Source: an uncultured Gammaproteobacteria bacterium
GTDB taxonomy: Bacteria; Pseudomonadota; Gammaproteobacteria; Ga0077536
Direction of reading: 5' to 3'
DNA: 51,055 nt
Assembly (NCBI GenBank): GCA_938075585.1
Contig: CALJHG010000028.1
Coordinates: 1-51,055 of the forward strand
Position numbers and translations under genes: made by a program. Of the stretch, positions 8,430-18,110 are shown piece after piece (within the stretch, counting starts at the first letter, position 1; the number at the start of each line of letters is the position of its first letter). The notes beneath the pieces were generated by a model. That model searched no databases. It saw nothing but the letters and a program-made list of their open reading frames with translations, and had not been told where the DNA came from.

Positions 8430-9935
8430 TTAATCGGTTATCGATTGCTCAAATGCGTAAGCTGCCCTATATATAGTTTGCTCTTCAAAGTATCTACCTA
8501 CGAGCATTAACCCAACAGGCAAGCCATCGACCATCCCACAGGGAATCGAAATTGATGGATGACCAGTCAGGTCAGTAGCAGGTGTATTAGGAACCATTTC
8601 AAGAGATCTTGACACAATCTCTGCGGCAGACGCATCATTTCCTGGGATGGGTGGGGCAGTAATAGGTAATGTCGGCATTAATAGCAAATCGTACTGCGAC
8701 AAAACTTCCTCATAGGCACCTTTTAGTCGGGCTCTAAGATTCTGCGCTTTAGCGTAATATTGACCACCATAAGCTTGACTCATATATTCGCCTGTCAACA
8801 TGACTAACTTTGTCTGAGGTCCAAACTTGTGCGTTTGCTCCCGCCAAGCAGAATGATACTTCATTAAACTCGGAACATAGCCACCGATCCGGTTTTTTCC
8901 AAAGCCATTTTCATGCATCATAGAACTAACCAGTCCTTCGATGTAAATGGGCGTCCAAATAGCTGCGCTAGAAGCATGCATGGGGAGTGACACCTGCTCG
9001 ACCTCTGCTCCAAGTGAAGATAGTTTTTTCGCGGCGTCTCGAACGATTTGATCGACTAGAGGATCAGAATTTTCAAGATCAAACCCTTCGGCGACTACAC
9101 CTATACGCAATCCGGCAACTCCTTCAACTAGACTGTCGGTATATGATTCCTGAGGTCGAGGGACCTGAGTGTTATCTACCCCATCATAACCAGCCAAAAC
9201 TTCTAAAAGGAGTGCGTTGTCATGGACGTTCTTCGTCATAGGGCCAATATAGTCAATCGTCATATCAATCGGCATAGCTCCAGTATAGGGCACCAAGCCA
9301 AATGTGGGTTTAAGCCCTACCACTCCGCAGAATGACGCAGGAATACGACAGGAACCGCCATGATCGGTTCCTACTGCCATATCAACTGCGTCGGAGGCAA
9401 GTAAAGCCCCGCAGCCACTCGATGACCCACCTGCGGTCCGTTCCACATTATGTGGATTTAAGACTGGACCCTTTGCATTAGTATGACTCCCTCCGGACGT
9501 ACAAAAATATTCACAATGCGCCTTGCCTGCTACTACGCCTCCGGCTTCTAGTACTCGATTTACTACGGTCGCATCAACATCCGGTATGTAGCCTTCAAGG
9601 GTAGACGACCCATTCATCATAGGGACGCCGGCAACTAGAATATTATCTTTAAAGGCTACTCTTTTGCCTGCCAACTTTCCCTCAACCTCGCCAATGATTT
9701 CAGTTTGCCAATACCATGCATTTAATGGGTTAGCTTCAGGCTCAGGTTGCACGCCCACACCCCGCGGATAAATGACCTTAGGCATCTCATCAGGAAATTT
9801 ATCAAGAGATTCATAAATAGATAGATTCCCGTCCATTAATGAACGTAACTCCGATGCTTCGTCTATCTCTAGATCCATGTGAACCGAATCCGCAATAGCC
9901 TGAAGTTGCCTAGCCGAAGGTCTCTTGATTGTCAT
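8430..9935 (-). CDS. Amidase (amidase signature family)
   Basis: Amidohydrolase of 501 residues releasing ammonia or an amine from a carboxamide. The Ser-cisSer-Lys triad is visible: Lys96 in VAFKDN, the Ser run 171-173 in AGGSSSGCG, and nucleophile Ser195 in DHGGSCRIPAS. Length and motif spacing match the family; the N-terminal ~60 residues are an extension upstream of the core. It is followed by an alpha/beta hydrolase. It is not GatA: no gatB or gatC neighbour is present and the sequence lacks GatA-specific context. The substrate is unknown. Confidence 0.9.
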   Translation of the reverse strand: MTIKRPSARQLQAIADSVHMDLEIDEASELRSLMDGNLSIYESLDKFPDEMPKVIYPRGVGVQPEPEANPLNAWYWQTEIIGEVEGKLAGKRVAFKDNILVAGVPMMNGSSTLEGYIPDVDATVVNRVLEAGGVVAGKAHCEYFCTSGGSHTNAKGPVLNPHNVERTAGGSSSGCGALLASDAVDMAVGTDHGGSCRIPASFCGVVGLKPTFGLVPYTGAMPIDMTIDYIGPMTKNVHDNALLLEVLAGYDGVDNTQVPRPQESYTDSLVEGVAGLRIGVVAEGFDLENSDPLVDQIVRDAAKKLSSLGAEVEQVSLPMHASSAAIWTPIYIEGLVSSMMHENGFGKNRIGGYVPSLMKYHSAWREQTHKFGPQTKLVMLTGEYMSQAYGGQYYAKAQNLRARLKGAYEEVLSQYDLLLMPTLPITAPPIPGNDASAAEIVSRSLEMVPNTPATDLTGHPSISIPCGMVDGLPVGLMLVGRYFEEQTIYRAAYAFEQSITD

Positions 9936-10189
9936 ATTTTTTCAATCCTTTGATAACGGAGAGTTAATTAAACCCGAAGATACTAAATTTTAATTATATT
10001 ATACCTACCTATGAAGTCTTCCTAATCTTCTTATGCAGTTACGGGAAGATAAATACTCCAAGAATAATCATCCAGGAAATAGCGCTTGCCGGCCATAGAG
10101 GAAGATTAATATAATTAACAAAGAGTGAAATGTTTGCCACACTCAGGTAAATGAACTTGGTGCACAAAAGTTAAAGTGAGATTAAACAC

Positions 10190-10582
10190 ATGTCAAATGA
10201 AAATGAAGTTACTCCCGAATTCTTAGCCAGATTTACAAAAGCTTGGAACGAGCAAGACGTAGATGGACTTATGAAGCACATGGTTGATGAGGACGATTGT
10301 ACTTTTATGGCATCTGTTGGAACGGAAACTGAAGGTAGCTTATGGGTCGGTAGAGATAAAGTTCGCGAAGGGTTTGCCAGTCTTTGGGAAGGCTATCCAG
10401 ATGCACATTTTGAGGCAATAGGAGAAGATTTGATACTTGGGAATCGAGGATGCTCTGAGTGGATATTCACTGGGACAAAAAAGGCGGATGGTACTAAAGT
10501 TAAGGCGAGAGGCTGCGATGTTTATACGTTTAGAAACGGAAAAATTCTAATCAAAAACTCTATGCGTAAACAGAAACCTTAG
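10190..10582 (+). CDS. NTF2/SnoaL-like protein
   Basis: Protein of 130 residues with the cone-shaped NTF2-like fold pattern: an N-terminal helix (FLARFTKAWNEQDVDGLMKHM), then DDCTFMASVG, the helix VREGFASLWEGYPDAHFE, and a final beta sheet ending CDVYTFRNGKILIKNS. Family members serve as small isomerases, hydrolases or ligand-binding proteins; no catalytic residues can be assigned with confidence. It is monocistronic, 254 bases from the divergent amidase, and its TAG overlaps the convergent glnD stop by four bases. Confidence 0.8.
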   Translation: MSNENEVTPEFLARFTKAWNEQDVDGLMKHMVDEDDCTFMASVGTETEGSLWVGRDKVREGFASLWEGYPDAHFEAIGEDLILGNRGCSEWIFTGTKKADGTKVKARGCDVYTFRNGKILIKNSMRKQKP

Positions 10583-13182
10583 GCAACATCAGAGGCTTCA
10601 GGAAGTTGCGCAGCGTCGGCCAGCTGCGCAATCAATTTTCTCAAAGTTTTTTGATTGAGTTTTCGTCCGCGATTATCTGTCACAAAAAAAACATCTATAG
10701 CCTTTTCACCAAACGTACTGACATTAGCTCCTTGTAAATTAAGGCCTGCCTCAGAAATCACCTTAGCCAAGGTGCACAACAAACCTTTTCGATCTGCCGC
10801 TATAACCTCTATAGCCGTATGAGCTTCAGAAGCTGCTTCGTGGTGTCTGACATTAACTGGAATTGCTTTCATTAAAACATCATATTTTAAATCCCAATTT
10901 CCCTCAGGCTCGACCTTCCCCGAATGTACTTTTAATAATCGTTCGCTTAATCGCTGTAATTGGCCCGCCTCAACTACTGGTAAATTCTTCGCATCAGTGA
11001 TATGGAACTCATCAAGGACTCTCCTATCGCGCAGGCCGTAGGCATGCGCGGTGAGAACCTTAGTACTTCCGATTGCGAGCGACATTGTCAAATCAAAGAA
11101 TAGTTTTTTCCTATCAACGCCCCAGGTTAAAACCTGCGTATAACCACCTGATTTATTAACCACGAAATGGACGCCAGATTCTTTTCTTAATAACCTGCAA
11201 AGATACAGCAATGCATTAGGCGTAAAGCGCATCACCATGGTGTTTGTGATAATGTCTAAAACTCTACTAACTGATTTTCTTTCGCTTCCGGTCAGTCCTT
11301 TCAAGACACTCGCACGCCGAGTATCAACGCGATGATCAAGATCCTCAGGCGATCCCTGCTCGAGACGCAAATGAGCTTCGGTCTGATAAAATAATTGCGA
11401 AAAAAGATGTCCCTTCCATTCAGTCCAGGTTCCGGGACCAACAGCAGCCACATCGGCAACGGTCATTACAAACAAATAAACCAGTCTCTCCCTGTCTCCA
11501 ACAAAGTTTGCGAAATCAGCGATTACTTTCGCATCAGACAGGTCATAATGCTGCGCCGTCTTAGATAAAGCGAGGTGATGTAGAACCAACCACCCGACTA
11601 TCTCTGCATCATCTTTTGAAAGCCCAAGTCGGCTGCAAAACTTTTTGACAAGAGTCTGCCCTAAGACAGAATGGTCTCCGCCACGACCTTTAGCAATATC
11701 ATGAAAAAGCACTGCCACATAGATCAATTCCGGCCTTTCCAATTGCGACATAAGAGTTGACGCCAAGGGCATATCTATAAATCGTCCGCGCTCTATCCTG
11801 AAATCACGGAGAATATCTATTGCACGAATAGTATGCGCGTCCACAGTGTAATGATGATACCGATCGAACTGGCCATGACCTGTAATACGTTTGAAATCAG
11901 GACAGAATTGTCCTAGCACTCCAGTTTCATGCATCTCACTTAGGGCTGTCGTCACGTTACGATTTGCCCTCAATATTTCCAAAAATATATTGTTTGCTTC
12001 TTTGGACGCTCGCACTGTGGCATTGATATTACGTGAATTCTTTCGCACGACGCGCAAGGCAGCGGAGTCGATTCTACGGTCTCCAACTTGACCCTCAGAA
12101 AAAATTCGTAACAAGTTAAGGGGGTCTGACAAAAACTCCTGCTCGTTTAATATTCCTACTTTTTTTTCTTTAACCTGCATACCGCCAGTTAGTAATTTCC
12201 GGCGACTAAAGCGAGAAGGCGGTCTAATTTCTTCTTCAAAGTGTTGTAAAAACAATGAAGATAAGTCATCTATGCGACGGACATTTAAAAAATAATTTTT
12301 CAAAAAACGTTCGACTGCACTAGATTTACTTGTGTCCCGATAACGGAACCGACTTGCTAATTCCGCCTGATAACCAAAGACTAATCTGTCATTCTCGCGA
12401 CCGGACAGAAAATGCAATCCAGACCTAACTCGCCATAAAAATTCTCGACCACCAACAAAACCCTCAAACTCTTTTTCATCGACTGGCCCCTTGTTAGTCA
12501 GTTCACGTGCAGTCGCAACTCCGTACCACGCCATAGCCAGCCAAAATATAGTACTCACATCTCTAAGGCCACCCTGCCCGTTTTTACAATCAGGCTCCAT
12601 AACAAAGGCAGTACCGCCTTGCGCTTGTCGCCTCACCTTGCACTCCTCTATCTTTTCTATGCAGAAAGCTAACCGACGTTTTTTATTCCAATATTGAGGA
12701 TTAATACTCGTATTTAACTGTTGATATAATCGACCTGAGCCACTAACAAGTCGACTCTCCATCAAAGCAGTCTGAGCATGATGATTAGATGCAGCAAACG
12801 CCTTAGTCTGTTTTGGAGTACGTACTGCATGACCTAGTTGAGTGCCGCTATCCCAAAGTAATTGAGTGAATACTCGAATACTTTCATTCAGGGCAAGATT
12901 CTTGCCCTCGGGTACCAAAAATAATATGTCCCAGTCAGAATAAGGGCAAAGCTCGGCTCTACCGTAACCACCAACCGCAACAATGTCGACATTAGCTCCA
13001 GTATTTCCAGCCACATGCTGCCAAAACTCAGATATAAATTCGTCAACCGCTTGGCTTAGATATTTAACAATAGACCGCCCCCCTTGGCGGGCGTATAGCC
13101 TTTTTTCAGCAAAGTCCAATATCTCTGATCGCCCTGCTTTAACGGTCTCTAACAAATTTTTACTTTCGAAATCTTTAGGCAT
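10579..13182 (-). CDS. glnD: [Protein-PII] uridylyltransferase / uridylyl-removing enzyme
   Basis: Bifunctional nitrogen sensor of 867 residues, close to the usual ~890. It uridylylates PII proteins when glutamine is low and removes the group when glutamine is high. Domain order is standard: nucleotidyltransferase with GGYGRAELCPYSDWD at residues 71-85, a linker helical region, an HD hydrolase domain (VAVLFHDIAKGRGGDHS near residue 480), and two C-terminal ACT domains, the last starting around AIEVIAADRKGLLC. The ATG at 13182 begins MPKDFESKN. It is transcribed alone and converges with the NTF2-like gene, sharing four bases at the stops. Confidence 0.96.
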   Translation of the reverse strand: MPKDFESKNLLETVKAGRSEILDFAEKRLYARQGGRSIVKYLSQAVDEFISEFWQHVAGNTGANVDIVAVGGYGRAELCPYSDWDILFLVPEGKNLALNESIRVFTQLLWDSGTQLGHAVRTPKQTKAFAASNHHAQTALMESRLVSGSGRLYQQLNTSINPQYWNKKRRLAFCIEKIEECKVRRQAQGGTAFVMEPDCKNGQGGLRDVSTIFWLAMAWYGVATARELTNKGPVDEKEFEGFVGGREFLWRVRSGLHFLSGRENDRLVFGYQAELASRFRYRDTSKSSAVERFLKNYFLNVRRIDDLSSLFLQHFEEEIRPPSRFSRRKLLTGGMQVKEKKVGILNEQEFLSDPLNLLRIFSEGQVGDRRIDSAALRVVRKNSRNINATVRASKEANNIFLEILRANRNVTTALSEMHETGVLGQFCPDFKRITGHGQFDRYHHYTVDAHTIRAIDILRDFRIERGRFIDMPLASTLMSQLERPELIYVAVLFHDIAKGRGGDHSVLGQTLVKKFCSRLGLSKDDAEIVGWLVLHHLALSKTAQHYDLSDAKVIADFANFVGDRERLVYLFVMTVADVAAVGPGTWTEWKGHLFSQLFYQTEAHLRLEQGSPEDLDHRVDTRRASVLKGLTGSERKSVSRVLDIITNTMVMRFTPNALLYLCRLLRKESGVHFVVNKSGGYTQVLTWGVDRKKLFFDLTMSLAIGSTKVLTAHAYGLRDRRVLDEFHITDAKNLPVVEAGQLQRLSERLLKVHSGKVEPEGNWDLKYDVLMKAIPVNVRHHEAASEAHTAIEVIAADRKGLLCTLAKVISEAGLNLQGANVSTFGEKAIDVFFVTDNRGRKLNQKTLRKLIAQLADAAQLPEASDVA

Positions 13183-13287
13183 TGGGTTAGTCTAGCACCG
13201 TTAAGTACCTCCTTAACATCGTACATATGTAAACTTTTTACTTGTCAGAAACCGTAATCAAAAAAAACACCAACCCGAAAACAGCTT

Positions 13288-14073
13288 TTACCAAGAGTTA
13301 CGCAGCTCTCTTAATTTTAGAAAAACTTCTTTTCCGGTGAGCTTCTCAGGTAAGTTGGGAAATCGTTGCCTTAACATTTCTTTTACCGTGTCACTGTGTA
13401 ATCGAAAAAAAGTATTGATCTCCTTCTCTAATCCCAAAGTTGAGACCAATGGCTGACTCGTATCTTGATTTTTAACACTATCGAGAAGTTTTAGGGCTTT
13501 AACGTTATCGGGCTCTCGGTCGAGAGTGAATTCTAAATTGTTAGCTATGTAATCATGGCCTGGATAAATCAAAGTTACGTTCGGAAGGTTAGCGAGTTGG
13601 TTTACAAAAGTATCATACATTTCCTCGGGATGACCTCCGTTGTGACAATTACCAGCACCAGCATTAAACAAGGTATCGCCGCAAAAAAGTGCAGGCTGGT
13701 CTGTATGAGAAAGTAAACAAATATGGCTCATCGTATGGCCTGGAGTGTCCAGAGCCTCAAGCTCAACGCTCGTTCCAATTTTGACTACATCACCGACTCC
13801 AAGCCCTCGATCAACCCCATCTATTCGGGCGTTAGAATGAGCCAGTAATTTGGCCTTTGTAGCTTTTATAACAGCCTCGTTACCACCGGTATGATCAAAA
13901 TGTTCATGCGTATTCAAAATCTGAGTGATTTGCCAACCATTTCTTTTGGAAACCGCCAGACATTTTTCATGGTCGAGAGGATCCACCGCTAACGCTTCAC
14001 CACTGTCCTCACAAACAATTAAGTAATTAAAGTTGCGGTACGCATTCCCAGTCCAAATCTGCTCCACGTGCAT
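13288..14073 (-). CDS. gloB: Hydroxyacylglutathione hydrolase (glyoxalase II)
   Basis: Metallo-beta-lactamase fold hydrolase of 261 residues that converts S-D-lactoylglutathione to D-lactate and glutathione. The binuclear metal site is complete: THEHFDH (His56, His58, Asp60, His61), a His in DTPGHTMSH near residue 112, the bridging Asp in FCGDTLF, and the last His in YPGHDYI near residue 176. The C-terminal helical domain typical of GloB follows (KEVFLKLRELRN). It is a single gene, divergent from the hydrolase/monooxygenase operon with 141 bases between them. Confidence 0.93.
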   Translation of the reverse strand: MHVEQIWTGNAYRNFNYLIVCEDSGEALAVDPLDHEKCLAVSKRNGWQITQILNTHEHFDHTGGNEAVIKATKAKLLAHSNARIDGVDRGLGVGDVVKIGTSVELEALDTPGHTMSHICLLSHTDQPALFCGDTLFNAGAGNCHNGGHPEEMYDTFVNQLANLPNVTLIYPGHDYIANNLEFTLDREPDNVKALKLLDSVKNQDTSQPLVSTLGLEKEINTFFRLHSDTVKEMLRQRFPNLPEKLTGKEVFLKLRELRNSW

Positions 14074-14123
14074 AACTTATCCTACAGTCATCCAAAAATA
14101 CTATACAACAGTATATCCTTATA

Positions 14124-14156
14124 TAATATTTGCTTGCTAATATTACGATAACGTAA
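14124..14156. promoter_or_regulatory. Two overlapping inverted repeats between divergent genes
   Basis: TAATATT (14124-14130) and AATATTA (14139-14145) form a perfect 7-8-7 inverted repeat, and TTACG/CGTAA (14143-14147 and 14152-14156) a perfect 5-4-5 repeat overlapping it. They lie about 50 bases from the GloB start and 60 from the alpha/beta hydrolase start. They may be an operator for the hydrolase/monooxygenase operon, although AT-rich DNA makes such repeats fairly likely by chance. Confidence 0.35.
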
Positions 14157-14214
14157 AAAATAACAACTATTAATATCAATACAATCCATTAGAAAATATC
14201 GGGCAACTCGAGAG

Positions 14215-15102
14215 ATGAATGCTGGAATCAAATTACCAGGTACTCCCATACCGTCGCAAATGTGGCGCGGTTACGAAGGGAATTCCATAGCTGGAGACAC
14301 TTGGGGGAATCCCACCTCCCAGCTAGTTATGCTGCTTCATGGCGGGGGACAGACTCGTCATGCTTGGAAAGGTACAGGCGAAATGCTGGGAGCGCATGGG
14401 TACTACGCTGTAGCCATAGATGCGCGCGGCCATGGAGATTCGGACTGGTCTTCTGACGGAATATACAGCCAAGAAATCATGGCTTTGGACTTGTTGTCCG
14501 TCCTAAAGCAGCTAGATTGCTCGACCCCAGTATTAGTTGGTGCTTCTATGGGTGGAATTACTAGTCTCCTAGTCAGTGGCGAGTCTCAAAATCCCGAGGT
14601 CTTAACGAATTTCTTACCAAAAGGTTTAGTGATGGTGGATATAGCGCCTAAAACTGAGGCGAAAGGGGTAACACGTATTGGGGAATTTATGACTCACAAG
14701 CCGGAAGGATTTGACTCATTGGAGGAAGTGGCTGAATGGATCTCGGTCTATCAGCCTCATCGCAAAAAAAAATCAGATTTAAAAGGGCTATCGAAAAACT
14801 TAAGACTAAGCGAGAACGGAAAATATTGCTGGCACTGGGATCCCCGCTTTATGACTATGCGGAAGGACATTCAAAACAGAGAAGAGAGACTGAATAAGTG
14901 CGCTAAAGAGTTATCGGTACCAACGCTACTAGTCAGAGGCGGCCTCTCCGACATCTTAAGTGAGGAGGGTGCTAGAGAATTTTTGCAACAATGCGAGCAT
15001 GCTAAATATGTAAATATCACCGATGCCGCGCATATGGTTGCCGGTGACCGAAATGATATATTTGGCCAATCAGTTTTGAAATTTCTAAGTGAGCTGAATT
15101 AA
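14215..15102 (+). CDS. Alpha/beta hydrolase (esterase/epoxide-hydrolase-like)
   Basis: Hydrolase of 295 residues. LHGGGQTRHAW at residues 41-51 is the oxyanion-hole loop, the nucleophile elbow is G109-A-Ser111-M-G113, DARGHGDS at 69-76 is the typical strand-4 loop, LVRGGLSDILS near residue 245 may hold the acid, and AAHMVAGDRND near the end supplies the catalytic His. It precedes the Baeyer-Villiger-type monooxygenase by 57 bases. Ester-forming monooxygenases are often paired with a hydrolase that opens the product ester or lactone, and this is the likely job here. No strong ribosome-binding site is obvious before the ATG. Confidence 0.87.
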   Translation: MNAGIKLPGTPIPSQMWRGYEGNSIAGDTWGNPTSQLVMLLHGGGQTRHAWKGTGEMLGAHGYYAVAIDARGHGDSDWSSDGIYSQEIMALDLLSVLKQLDCSTPVLVGASMGGITSLLVSGESQNPEVLTNFLPKGLVMVDIAPKTEAKGVTRIGEFMTHKPEGFDSLEEVAEWISVYQPHRKKKSDLKGLSKNLRLSENGKYCWHWDPRFMTMRKDIQNREERLNKCAKELSVPTLLVRGGLSDILSEEGAREFLQQCEHAKYVNITDAAHMVAGDRNDIFGQSVLKFLSELN

Positions 15103-15159
15103 GTTGAGGCTTGAGCTAAATTGAATGATGCGAGTTGACAACACTTTTAGGGGAAAATA

Positions 15160-16770
15160 ATGAGCGAAAGACCAGAATCAGAAATGAACTCTACGGATTA
15201 CGATGTTGTCATAGTTGGTGCCGGATTTGCCGGTCTCTATATGCTGTATCAAATGAAAAAAATAGGTTTGAATGCGCGAGTCTTTGAAGGCGGCGATAAT
15301 GTTGGAGGGACTTGGTTCTGGAATCGATATCCGGGTGCACGGTGTGACGTCCCTTCAATGCAATACTCTTATCAATTTGACGCAGAACTGCAACAAGAAT
15401 GGAAATGGCCCGAAAGATATTCAGCGCAACCTGATATCCTGAAATACATTGAGCATGTGGCTAACAAGTTTAATCTGAAAAAGGATATCGAGTTTAACTC
15501 GTGGATTACTGCAGCCGAGTATATGGCGGAAAAAAAAGCTTGGCGAGTTAAAACTGAGACTCAGTCCGTAACAAGTAGATTCTGTGTCATGGCTACAGGC
15601 TGTTTGTCGGCAGCAAATACACCTAATTTCTCAGGATTAGAAAAGTATTCCGGAAAATTACTTCACACAGGAAAATGGCCCAAAGAAAATATTGATTTTA
15701 CCGGGAAAACTGTCGGTATTATCGGTACTGGCTCTTCTGCGATCCAATCAATTCCATTGATAGCAAAAGAAGCTAAACACCTGTACGTTTTTCAACGTAC
15801 CCCCAATTATTCGGTGCCAGCCGCAAATGCACCCACTAACGTAGAGGAAGAAAAAGATATTAAATCTCGATATGCTGAATTCCGCGCGGAATGTGCTAGT
15901 CGTGTAACTGGATATGAAATGCATCTCAACGAGAAGTCCGCACTCAGCGTTGACGCAACCGAACTCAAAAGCGAATATGAGCGACGCTGGGCTAACGGTG
16001 GACTAATGTTCCTCGGTGGGTTCGCTGACATTTTGACGGATCCAGCAGCTAATGAGACAGCCGCTCAGTTCATCCGAGAAAAAATCTCCACTATAGTTTC
16101 CGACCCAGCGATCGCGAAAATCTTAATGCCGGAGCATAAAGTAGGGTGTAAGCGGCTGTGTGCGGATACTGGGTATTACGAGACTTTCAATCGCAGTAAT
16201 GTATCATTAATTGACGTGTCCTCTGATCCAATAAAAGAAATAACCAAGCGCGGTCTCATGACTCGGGACAGTAAGTTTGAATTTGATAACCTTGTGATGG
16301 CAACCGGTTTCGATGCAATGACAGGCGCTGTAACCAAAATCGATATCGCTGGAATCGGCGGAATTACCTTAAAGGAGCAATGGGCCGAAGAGCCTACCGC
16401 TTATCTTGGATTAAGCACTCATAATTTCCCGAACTTTTTTACCGTAACGGGGCCTGGTAGTCCTTCAGTTCTAACGAACATGATCCCTTCAATCGAGCAG
16501 CATGTAGACTGGATCGCAAACTGTATTACTTGGCTCGATCAAAATGGCTATAAAAGTATAGAGGCGGATGCTAACGCAGAAAGTGCTTGGGCAAAACATG
16601 TGAATGAGGTGGCAGATGCGACTATATTTCCGACATGTAATTCCTGGTACCTAGGAGCTAATATTCCCGGGAAGACAAGAACTTTTCTGCCTTACTTAGG
16701 CTTCCCTGCTTATGTTCAGAAATGTAATAGCGTCGTCAAAAATAACTACGAAGGTTTTCATCTTTCTTAA
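15160..16770 (+). CDS. Baeyer-Villiger-type flavoprotein monooxygenase
   Basis: FAD- and NADPH-dependent monooxygenase of 536 residues, the normal length for type I Baeyer-Villiger enzymes. The FAD Rossmann motif is VIVGAGFAG (17-25), followed by GGTWFWNRYPGARCDVPS (49-66). The fingerprint appears as Tyr163-x-Gly165-x3-His169-x3-Trp173 (YSGKLLHTGKW), with Tyr for the usual Phe, and the NADPH Rossmann motif is IIGTGSS (187-193). The family turns ketones into esters or lactones; the preceding hydrolase fits that. It is too long and has the wrong motif context for trimethylamine monooxygenase (~450 residues), despite the methylamine genes just downstream on the other strand. AGGGG stands ahead of the ATG. 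Confidence 0.9.
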   Translation: MSERPESEMNSTDYDVVIVGAGFAGLYMLYQMKKIGLNARVFEGGDNVGGTWFWNRYPGARCDVPSMQYSYQFDAELQQEWKWPERYSAQPDILKYIEHVANKFNLKKDIEFNSWITAAEYMAEKKAWRVKTETQSVTSRFCVMATGCLSAANTPNFSGLEKYSGKLLHTGKWPKENIDFTGKTVGIIGTGSSAIQSIPLIAKEAKHLYVFQRTPNYSVPAANAPTNVEEEKDIKSRYAEFRAECASRVTGYEMHLNEKSALSVDATELKSEYERRWANGGLMFLGGFADILTDPAANETAAQFIREKISTIVSDPAIAKILMPEHKVGCKRLCADTGYYETFNRSNVSLIDVSSDPIKEITKRGLMTRDSKFEFDNLVMATGFDAMTGAVTKIDIAGIGGITLKEQWAEEPTAYLGLSTHNFPNFFTVTGPGSPSVLTNMIPSIEQHVDWIANCITWLDQNGYKSIEADANAESAWAKHVNEVADATIFPTCNSWYLGANIPGKTRTFLPYLGFPAYVQKCNSVVKNNYEGFHLS

Positions 16771-16782
16771 CTGATGGAGCTG

Positions 16783-18090
16783 CTAACAATCGAGAGTATT
16801 AGCCCTTTCCCACTCTGACAGTTGACTCGAATAATCGTTCCATTCCATCATCTTCAATTTCACATAAGACTGAACAGTACTATCACCCCAAGCGGACTTA
16901 ATTATTTCATTTTTCTCTAGTAGACGAAGCGCATCTAATAAGTTCAACGGTAACCTCGGAACATTGCCTGCCTTATGACCCTCAGTGTACATATTAATGT
17001 GAAGCGGCTCTCCTGGATTTCTCTTCTTTGCGACTCCCTCTAACCCAGCAGCTAAGATCGCGGCCTGTCCAAGATAAGGGTTTACCGCGCCATCCATCAA
17101 CCTAATCTCAAAACGCCCTGCTTCCGGTACCCGAACCATATGAGTTCGATTGTTGCCAGAATAAGTGACCGCATTCGGTGACCATGTCGCACCAGATGAT
17201 GTGACGGGCGCATTTATTCGCTTATAACTATTGACGGTTGGGTTAAAGATGGCGCACAAACCAACGGCGCTATTCATTACACCCCCTAAAAAGTTATATG
17301 CCAGTTTGGATATCCCTAAATTATCTCTCTTATTCAAAAATAGGTTCTTTTTACCAGTTTTATCCCAAATAGATACGTGGGTATGACAACCATTACCAGT
17401 CAGGTGGGCAAACGGTTTTGGCATAAAAGTCGCTCTGAAACCATGCTTCTCCGCCACCGTTTTTACCATGTACTTAAAGAAAACATGCCGATCCGCCGTC
17501 TTCAGCGCATCATCATAATCCCAATTCATTTCAAATTGCCCGTTAGCATCTTCGTGATCATTTTGATACGGCCCCCAGCCCAATTCGAGCATGTAATCAC
17601 ATATTTCTTTGATTACAGGGAACCGTCTCATCAACGCTTGTTGATCATAACAAGGTTTGGATTGTGTATCTTTATCATCCGATAGCTCGGATCCATCAAG
17701 GCTAGTTAAAAAATACTCGCACTCAACGCCGGTCTTCATTCTGTAACCTTTTCCCATCGACGCGCGTAATTGCTTCTTCAGGATCACTCTGGGCGACGCT
17801 TCTACCTCTTTCCCATCCATCCAAAGATCCGAAGCCAGCCAGGCTACTTCCTTGTTCCAAGGCAGTTGAATCAGACTACTGGCATCTGGCTTACCGAACA
17901 TATCTGGATCCGCAGGCGTCATATCCAACCAGGCTGCAAAGCCAGCAAAACCAGCCCCGTCCTTGTGCATTCCATCTATCGCACGCGTTGGCACTAGTTT
18001 AGAGCGAAGATGTCCGAAAAGATCGACAAAACTCACCAAAAAATATTTAATTTTTTTAGCTTTAGCTATTGCGCTCAAACTTGATGCCAT
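16783..18090 (-). CDS. gmaS: Gamma-glutamylmethylamide synthetase (glutamine synthetase family)
   Basis: ATP-dependent ligase of 435 residues joining methylamine to glutamate to give gamma-glutamylmethylamide. The glutamine-synthetase fold is clear: GVECEYFL in the catalytic beta barrel, EDANGQFEMNW, GCHTHVSIWD near residue 255, and RFEIRLMDGAVNPYLGQ near residues 325-341. Plain glutamine synthetase cannot be excluded on motifs, but the preceding mgsABC genes and the ~440-residue length identify the methylamine version. The start is ATG 18090 with GGAG six bases upstream; a TTG at 18102 lacks such a site. It is the last gene of the operon, 20 bases after mgsC. Confidence 0.85.
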   Translation of the reverse strand: MASSLSAIAKAKKIKYFLVSFVDLFGHLRSKLVPTRAIDGMHKDGAGFAGFAAWLDMTPADPDMFGKPDASSLIQLPWNKEVAWLASDLWMDGKEVEASPRVILKKQLRASMGKGYRMKTGVECEYFLTSLDGSELSDDKDTQSKPCYDQQALMRRFPVIKEICDYMLELGWGPYQNDHEDANGQFEMNWDYDDALKTADRHVFFKYMVKTVAEKHGFRATFMPKPFAHLTGNGCHTHVSIWDKTGKKNLFLNKRDNLGISKLAYNFLGGVMNSAVGLCAIFNPTVNSYKRINAPVTSSGATWSPNAVTYSGNNRTHMVRVPEAGRFEIRLMDGAVNPYLGQAAILAAGLEGVAKKRNPGEPLHINMYTEGHKAGNVPRLPLNLLDALRLLEKNEIIKSAWGDSTVQSYVKLKMMEWNDYSSQLSEWERANTLDC

Positions 18091-18110
18091 CAGTAACTCC
18101 AATTGAAAAG

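Noticed and set aside
15160-16770. Trimethylamine monooxygenase, suggested by the neighbouring methylamine genes
   Set aside because: The protein is ~90 residues longer than Tmm and has the BVMO-type GGTWFWNRYPG and YxGxxxHxxxW blocks; it is also on the other strand from the mgs operon.
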